DNA of 64,000 bases from Rutpela maculata (taxonomy: Eukaryota > Arthropoda > Insecta > Coleoptera > Cerambycidae), in contig OW386287.2 in assembly GCA_936432065.2 (NCBI GenBank), positions 184,635,729-184,699,728 on the forward strand, given 5' to 3'. Position numbers and translations under genes: made by a program. Below the pieces are notes generated by a model that worked only from the letters and a program-made list of their open reading frames with translations, ran no database searches and had not been told where the DNA came from. Below are positions 25,601-34,600 of the stretch, one piece after another. How positions within the stretch are numbered: position 1 is the first letter of the stretch; each line of letters begins with the position of its first letter.

Positions 25601-28600
25601 ATAGGCGCGTAAAATCGATAATATTTGTTGTTGTTATTTTGTCCTCTCTCACTGGCATGGCGATATACCAGGACATAAATATTTTTAAGAAGTAGGTATA
25701 TGTAATATGGATAAAATAGTTTCAATTCTGCATGTCTCGATGGCAAATGATTTCTTTTAATCATTTTTGTTTGTTTGTAATATAATTTATTGATCATTTA
25801 GATTTAGATTAATGAATAGTGAACGAAGGAGTATTAGCAAAGATTAGTTGTTTACATGTTTATTTACTTTAGTTTAAAAATTTTGTACAGTTTCCTCGAT
25901 AGCGGAGTTTAAGCTAGACTATTTAAGGGTTATATTTATATATTAGAAATTTAAATTCACGTATAATTTCACCCATAATTAATTCTATTATTGTTTTTAC
26001 GTATATAAGGAATGATGGACCCCCACTATCTATCTCGCGACGAACTTCAGTATGAATTATTAATTAGAAATTTTGGTGTCACTGACGCAATTACAATGAG
26101 TGCCATGCAGCGTAAATTAAATTCTCTGTTACAAAAAGAAAAGTTTGGTGTACATTTACCTTACCCAAAGGAAGAGATACATTTTTCTGAAGAACTAGAA
26201 ATTTGTGGATTAAAAATCGATAGTTTGACGTCCTTATTAGAATCTTTCGATGGTTTAAGAGATAGTGTTGATTATATAATTATTGTTACAAAACTAACTC
26301 ATTTATTAGGTAGACTAACTCGAGTGGTAAGTGACGACGTTGGTTTAAATCGAATAAAAGATAGGTATATTTCCGAATTAACTGGGATAGAAGACAGTGT
26401 TGAGGAATTATGCCGTTTATGTCAGGGAAAGAATTCTGTAAAAGATAAAATGCAGGAGGTAACTACACAAGATAGTTCGGAGAGTTCTATAAAAATTACA
26501 CGTAAGCAAATACCTGTTTGTCAGTGGAAATTAACTTTTTCTGGGGATGACAAAGGGTTAAATGTATTAGACTTTTTAGAAACGGTAGATGAGCTAAAAT
26601 TAGCGCGTAATGTGTCCAACGAGGAATTGTTTGATTCTTGCTGTGATCTTTTTTCGAGTGATGCTTTGGTGTGGTATCATTCGGTCAAAAATAAAGTGAA
26701 AAATTGGCACGATTTAGTACGGGAGCTACGAGCAGATTTTCTCTCTGATGATTATGAAAGAGAGTTATTACGTCATATTGAAAACAAGAAACAAAAACCG
26801 AGAGAACCTGTCACGATTTATATCGCCTCGATGCAGAATCTTTTTAATAGATTAACTACAGGGTTGCCTGAATCAGAAAAATTATATATATTAAAATGTA
26901 ATTTACTGCCGGACTTCATTCATGATTTGGGTGTATCTGATAGCGATAATAAAATAGCGACAGTTGACGATTTGTGGCAAAGGTGCAAAAGTTTAGAACG
27001 CACGTATATGTTAGCTAACAGAAATCGTCCTCACGGCAATACCCCTCCAACTTTCTCTGGCTTTAAGTCAAACCAGTCCTCATCTAGCAACCAAACAAAT
27101 GCAACTTCGGTAGGAATATACGAGGTGCATCAAAATAGTTCCGATAATAAATTAGCCTGTTGGAATTGTTCTAAGAGAAATCATACGTATAAGAACTGTC
27201 GTTTTCCCTTGAGGAAATTTTGTTTTAGCTGTGGTGTTCCGAATAAGACTAAGTTAACTTGCCCTAACCCACACAGCACAGGATGGCCACAGGATATCCT
27301 AAAATGATCCCGTATATCCGATAAATGGATTGTTCATTTGGGATGTCGATAGGAAGTCCACTGGTTATCCTTTGGTCCTAATAACAGCCAAAATTGGGAT
27401 ATCCATTGGATAACCGACATGACTATCTATAGGATAGCCTTTAGGGTTATTGATGTCCTATTTAAAGTCTATATAGGGATAACCAAAGGCTATCCTTAGG
27501 GCCATCCATAGGTTAACTTGTTGGGCTAATGTATGTCCCAAATTCATGATAATTGATAAATTCACCTAAGATACAAATAAGAATTTTTTTATTTAGTTTA
27601 TATTTGCATTATATTTTCATTGTGACGAATGCATTTTATTGACGGAAGACATTACTTATAAAATATGGTCCTAGTAACAGCCAGAATGGGGATATCCATT
27701 GGATAACCTATATGACCATCTATAGGATAGCCTTTTTAGGGTTATTTAAAACCTCTATAGGGATAACCAAAGGCTATCCCTAGGGCCATCCATATAGATC
27801 AACTTGTTGGGCTAATGTAGGTCCCAAATTCATGATAATTAATAAATTCACCCAAAGTACAAATGATAATTTTTTTATTTAGTTTATATTTGCATTATAC
27901 TTTCATTGTGACGCATGAATTTTATTGACGGAAGACATTACTTATAAAATATGGTCCTAATAACAGCCAAAATGGGGATATTGGCTAGCTTGTTCTTAGC
28001 GCTAGTTTCAATAATTCATGTTAGATGGCTCTCCTTGCAACGTGCAAATTACTTCTGTTGCGATACTCACCTAGTAAGCCTGAAACTACATGTTGTGTAA
28101 TCTATCCACTACGCAGGAAATACACATATCTTGCAAATGCCTCTTTTATGAGAGTTAATTTTTTTGCAATATGAGATTTATTTATTACGCAGGGAGGGTG
28201 AGTATACCTCAAAATTTATTGTCTACAATAATCACACAAGATCAATTTTGATCCTGTGTAGATACTATGGGTAACCAGATGCAACTATGTATGTCTGTGG
28301 TTGTCCAGATTTTAACCTATCGGGCTATCCTATTATGGACATTTGTAGGTTATCCCGATTTTAACCCAAATTGGTCCCTTTTTCTTCCTATGGATGACCA
28401 TGGGCTATCCCATTGAAGACATCCATGGGTAAACCCGATTTGCACCAAAAGGATATTCACAGGAGGTCCGAAATCGGGATTAACCCAGTTTAGGACGTCC
28501 CGCTTATCCTCCAAGTATGGCCAGTGGTTGTCCTAAGGCTATCGAGTGCTGTCTGGGAAGTGTAATCCGGTAAACTCCAGAACGAGTCATACGTGGATCG

Positions 28601-31600
28601 GACAGTGACTCGTCATTTAGATTATCCGGTCACAAGTAAGGGGGAGTGGGAAAAATGGTTATCGTTCGTTGCGCAAGAATATAATAAAACAAGGATTGAA
28701 TATTTATTATCATCAGTTAAGGATGACAAAAGACCTTATTTAAACGTGACTATTTTGCAAAGAAATTTTCATGGGTTAGTTGATACAGGGGCGTCCAAGA
28801 CTATTATTAATTTTGAATTATATGAAATTTTACGTAATATGGGTTTTAAATTAAATAGTTCCAGTACAAAATTTGTAGGCACTGCTAATGGTGGAAATTG
28901 CAAAGTTTTAGGGAGTATAGATATTCCTTTCTGTTTAGAAAATAAAGTAATTTTAGTCAATACTCTAGTTGTTAGGGACTTAAAGTCTAAGTTAATTTTA
29001 GGAATAGATTTTTTAAATAAGATGGGAATTATTTCGAATTTTAGAGATAACACTTGGCAATTTTCAGATACCGGTTCGGAATCATGTTTTGTAGTGGAAA
29101 GTAATGGCTTATCAGACTCGCAATTAGAGGATTTACACTCTTTAACTTCTTTTTATTTAAATAAATTAGGATCAGGTTTAGGTAAAGCTAGTTGTGTCGA
29201 ACATGTCATAGATGTCGGGGAGGCGAAACCAATCAAGCAGAAATATTATCCTGTTAGTCCCGCGGTGCAAGCCATCATTAATAAAGAATTAGATAAAATG
29301 TTGAGTTTGGGGGTGATAGAACGTTCGCAGAGTCCATGGTCATCACCAGTGGTCCTTGTAAAAAAGTCAAATGGGGTAGATTATCGTTTTTGCATAGATT
29401 TTAGGAAGGTGAATGCCGTAACGAAACGAGATGCATACCCGTTACCATATATTTCATCAATTTTAGATCGTTTACGTAACGCGAGGTATCTTTCTAGTTT
29501 GGATTTAAAGAACGCGTACTGGCATATTCCATTAGAAAAATCCAGTCGGGAAATAACTGTTTTTACAGTTCCAGGGCGCGGTCTCTTTCAGTTTGTGAGA
29601 ATGCCGTTTGGGTTACATAACTCAGCTGCCACGTGGCAGAGACTCTTGGATAAAGTTTTAGGTCCTGAATTAGAACCGTACGCCTTCGTTTATTTAGACG
29701 ACGTGATTATTTCGACACCAGACTTTCCAACACACTTAAGAATATTAAAAGAAATTTTTGAAAGACTTTTGGCTGTGGGTCTTGTAGTTAATCGTGAAAA
29801 ATGCGAGTTTGTGAAAAAAGAGCTAAAGTATCTAGGATATATAGTAAATGCTTTCGGTTTAAATGTAGATCCCGACAAAGTATCGGCAATTTTAAATTTT
29901 CCAGCACCTAAAACCGTAACCGAGGTTAGGCGTTTTATAGGACTAGTGTCGTGGTACCGAAGGTTCGTGCCGAATTTCGCGGAAAAGACGGCACGGCACC
30001 CCTTACTAATCTTTTGAAAAAGTCTGTTACTTGGCGTTGGTCCGAGGTGGAAGAACGCGCGTTTCTTGAATTAAAAGAATGCTTGGTGTCTGCTCCTATA
30101 CTGACGTGTCCTGACTTCACTAAGCCTTTTTGCGTTCAGACTGACGGGTCTATGATAGGTCTTGGGGCCGTTCTTACGCAAGAGGATGGCGACGGGGAAA
30201 AAGTTATCGCATACGCTAGTAGGTCTTTGACACCCGCGGAAAAGAAATATACCACAACCGAAATCGAATGTGTCGCGGTTTTGTTCGCATTGGATAAATT
30301 CAGGCCGTATATTGAAGGTTTTCCAGTTAGAGTGATTACTGACCACTACAGTTTGAAATGGCTTAACAATTTAAAGAATCCATCTGGTAGATTAAGTAGG
30401 TGGGCATTGAAAATGCAGCAATATGATGTTGTAATTGAGCATCGTAAAGGACGCGATCACGTCGTGCCGGACGCACTTTCGAGAGCCCCACCTGTAGTCG
30501 CCTTGATAGATATAAAAAATCATGATTCATGGTATTCCGGTATGGTCAATAGAGTTAAACAGAATCCCGATAAATATTCAAATTTTCGTGTACATAATAA
30601 TGAATTATATAAGTTAACTAGAGACAATAGGTTTTCTCTCGACGACGGTGATAAGTGGAAGTTGGTTATTCCAAAATCACGTAGGAAAGAAATTTTAGAA
30701 TTATGTCATAACGTACCGACGGCCGGACATATGGGTATTTACAAAACCATAGAAAGAATACGAAAAAAATATTTTTGGCCAAAAATGGCATGTGATGTGG
30801 CAAAATATGTCAACAGATGTAAAACTTGCTTGGCGAGTAAATCTGTACAACGAAAAATTCCAGGGTTGATGACTTCGCGAGTAATTTCTAGACCTTTCCA
30901 AGTTATTAGTACAGATCTTATGGGCCCATTTCCTTTATCTCGTTCAAGGAATAGGTTTTTGTTGGTGATAACCGATTATTTTACGAAGTATACGCTCATG
31001 TTTCCCTTACATAACGCTACGGGCGATAAAATAGCGGAGATTTTGGAAAATCATGTTTTGTTGGTATTTGGAACACCGGAATATGTTATCGCTGATAACG
31101 GGAGACAATATATCGGTAAAAAAGTTACCGATTTGCTAACATCTTATAAAAGTAGAGTGTCCTATACACCGTTATACCATGCTCAATCGAATCCAACCGA
31201 ACGGGTCAACAAAGTCATAGGTACGATGATTCGTTCATATGTAAAGGATAATCATCGTGATTGGGACAAGTTATTGCCTAAATTCAATTTCGCTATCAAC
31301 ACAGCAACTCATGAAGTTACGGGTTTTTCCCCAGCTTTATTAAATTTCGGTAGAGAACCTGTACTTTTTGGAAATCAGTATGTGCCGTGTCTGGGAAATA
31401 GACCCTTCGATGTTGCTGATAGAGAAGCATTAGCTAATAACCTGACGAAACTTCCGGATTTGTACGCTAAAGTTAAACTTAACATACAGAAAGCTTATGA
31501 AAAAAATAAGAAACATTATGATTTACGCCGACGTCACCTTACGCTCGAGCCTGGTCAAGTTGTTTGGAAAAAGAACCCAGTTCTATCGGATGCTGCGAGT

Positions 31601-34600
31601 TACGTTAGTGCTAAATTAGCTCCTAAATATATTGAATGTAAAGTTAAGGAGAAAATCGGTTCTAATGTATATCATCTAGAGGATCTAAACGGACGTTCGG
31701 TAGGAAATTGGCATATAAAAGACATAAAAGTTACTCACGGTTCAGACGAAAATATTTCTCTTCTAAGTTAAGTAATTGTACAGCTATAGTTTATAGTAAT
31801 TTAGGTTTAATGTGGATTTAAAAAAAAAGTTTTTTTTTATTTTACGAAAGGGGGGTGTAACGTGGTTTGAGCCTGCCCTCTATGTGGCCAGGAAATTAAG
31901 CGCACGGCACTGACCAGTGCGGTAGGAAAAAGAAAAGGAGGCAGTCAAGAGATAGATGGTCGAACGCATGTTCCTCTGTCGAGGGAGCTAAGTGTTAGTT
32001 TGTTACTAATTAATATAAAACAATATACGTGGTATATTATATGCCTATCGGCGGAGTTTGTATTTGCAGTACAAGTGTATTTATTGAGATTGTGTAGAGA
32101 GTACCTATTCGTACTAGAAAGCGTTCGACATGTAATCAAAGGCCATACTCCTGTTTGTAATAAAAGTGTTTGAGTGAAATTTTCGGGTCTTTCTTTGTTT
32201 TCCCTTATAAATAAAGTGGTGCCCAACACTCCAAAGGCTAGCGTTACTGCCAATATAAGAAGCACGACCATCTCCCTGCAGCAGTCGAGCCACCCACATG
32301 GTGCATGGGTGTAAAGCACCACAAGTTTTTGTAACCTTTCCCGGTTATACTGGTATTGTGAGTAATTCGTTTTGCCTAAAGTAGCACCTGTATGCACCGT
32401 TGAACTGCATTTTATAAATTATTCTCAATGCTCTTTTTTGTATTTTGAATACTTTGTAAAGGTGAGAGGAACCACCCCAAATTTCAATTGCATATTTAGC
32501 AATGGAGTAAAAATTTGCATAGTAAAATATTGTATGTTTATGAATCAAATAGGTGTGATAAAATCTTAAGCGCATAACATGATTTGTTAAGTTTATTAAC
32601 GGTTTATCTACATGCAAAAACCATTTCATATTGCTATCCAAAGTTATACTTAGTAACTTTGTGGAATTTGCATTTAAGATTGGTACTTCTTTTGACAGTT
32701 GATCTGGTAATATGAGACCTGATCTATCAGTCCTGAAAATTACACAGCTCGATTTAAACTCGTTTAATATAAGTTGATTAACACAAAACCAATTCCTTAC
32801 ATTTTGCCATAGTTGAGAGAGCTTTTGGGCTAGTTCTTTCAATGTTTTACCTCTTATTAGCAAATTGGTATTGTCGGCGTAATTAATTATGGCTGCTTCA
32901 ATATTGTTATCTGTAACATTCACGAGATTGTTTATATAGATTATGAACAGAAGTGAGCCCCCCCCCCCCAAGCCGTCTTCCATGAACCAAAAAATAAAAG
33001 AAGTATAATCTCTATCAGTATAAAGCAGTATCCAAATTACTGTTCAGATGACAAAACGTCAATTTTTTTATTGTTTTAATAGATTATATTAAATAAATTT
33101 GCGAAATTTCAGGAAGCTGGTTCTATTGGCCCCCCAGATGAATTTTCTCGCAGCGCCACTGTTCTTGGTCATCCAAACCTTCTAACTGATTGTATGGATT
33201 GGATTTACAGATATAATATATTGTAAACACCTACTGAAATATTCCCAAACTACAAAAACAGAAAGTCATGCAACATATTAAGTGAATTTTATTTAATTTT
33301 ACAATGTTAATGCGTAACTTATTTTTGTCAGGGAATGCACTATATTAAATAAAAACGTAATGCGTAAGAAATTATTTTAAATTGCAGTATTCTGGCAATT
33401 TTCATTACTGAAACGGTTGGCCGTAGTGTGGAGGGAAGAAAAAGTAACATGATCAAACATCATCTCACATAACATTTCATTCGGACGTATGGTAAATGGG
33501 CTCATTTAGTGATATTTACTTTATAACTTATTTTTGCATTTTCCGTAAGTATTTAACCCTTTAAGTATATAGTGAAAAAATTAGGCTGCTAGCGTTAATA
33601 CTAACCCTAATATTTGATTGCGAATTCGTAACATATTTGAAACTGCCGATGGCGCGGATGATGTCACACCACTCTACTGGTTCTGTGAGTTATGCGGTTA
33701 TATTCAGTTTAAGCGTTGAGTGGTAGGACTTATCACTCAATGGTTTAAGAGATTTCGTTGTACACTTTGCGGGTGTAGTGTTATTTTTCATTATTTAACT
33801 TAAGTACTTCATTCATCACGAAATTCTACCAAATACTCCATTACTTTTAGAGTCCATTATAACACGATGGGGAACTTGGCTAAATGCAGCATCGTACTGT
33901 TACTGTCATTTTGAAAATGTGAAATCCGTAATACAGCAGTTAAATCCAAACGACGCAGTGGCTATTTCACAGGCATTTATGTAACTGTTTAAGAAAATCT
34001 GGAGACCATACACGGATGTTTTTCACGAATCCCTCTAGCCATACGGAACCTTCAATATCAGCCTACATCAGAATTTACTACAGTTGATGCAGTAAATGTT
34101 GTGTTCGATCTTCGACAATATATTTATCTATTACAAGCAGAAACTGCTGTGAGGGTACGAACAAAATTCCAAACTGTTTAAAAAAAAATTCCGGATTTGT
34201 CATAATGACAGATGTAATAGACCTTTCAAATGGCAAAGAAGTAGACTTTGCTACACCGGGCATGAATGTGGTGACTTTGCGAAAGTTTAGATATTTTAAG
34301 TATGCCCCAGTTACATCTGTCAATATCGAGCAGACCTTCTCGCAATATAAATAGATTTTCAACGAACAGAGCAGAAGTTTAACCCAAAATATTTAAAACA
34401 GATATTAGTAATATATTTGTATTCTTGTAAACGGCAGTGAAAAATACTTGTGTGTGTTAGTTTAGTAGTGTTAAGTATATCCCCCTATATTTCCAGTTCT
34501 CTTCGAGTGAGTGTTTATAATAAATTGACTTTAGCAGCTTTGGATAATAAGGAATTCGCTAAAAAAAATTCAAGGTAAGATATCGTTTCATATATGCATG

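Larger units (their letters stand above)
24573..32349 (+). mobile_element. Ty3/Gypsy LTR retrotransposon, 7.8 kb, recently inserted
   Basis: Complete architecture: 494-bp LTRs, primer-binding site, gag, protease-RT-RNase H-integrase, polypurine tract. The 4-bp target duplication CTGG lies at 24569-24572 and 32350-32353. The LTRs differ only at 24641 (G) versus 31924 (A), so the insertion is young. It lies antisense to TATDN1 inside intron 2 and inside the coding part of a minus-strand LINE. There is no env: only 84 bp lie between the pol stop and the 3' LTR. It is inactive as it stands, because gag is split by element C (27268-28557) and pol has a frameshift near 29990. The order of domains (integrase last) puts it in Metaviridae; the clade is not resolved. 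Confidence 0.95.

Noticed and set aside
31772..31855. Possible env gene for the Gypsy element
   Set aside because: Only 84 bp separate the pol stop from the 3' LTR.
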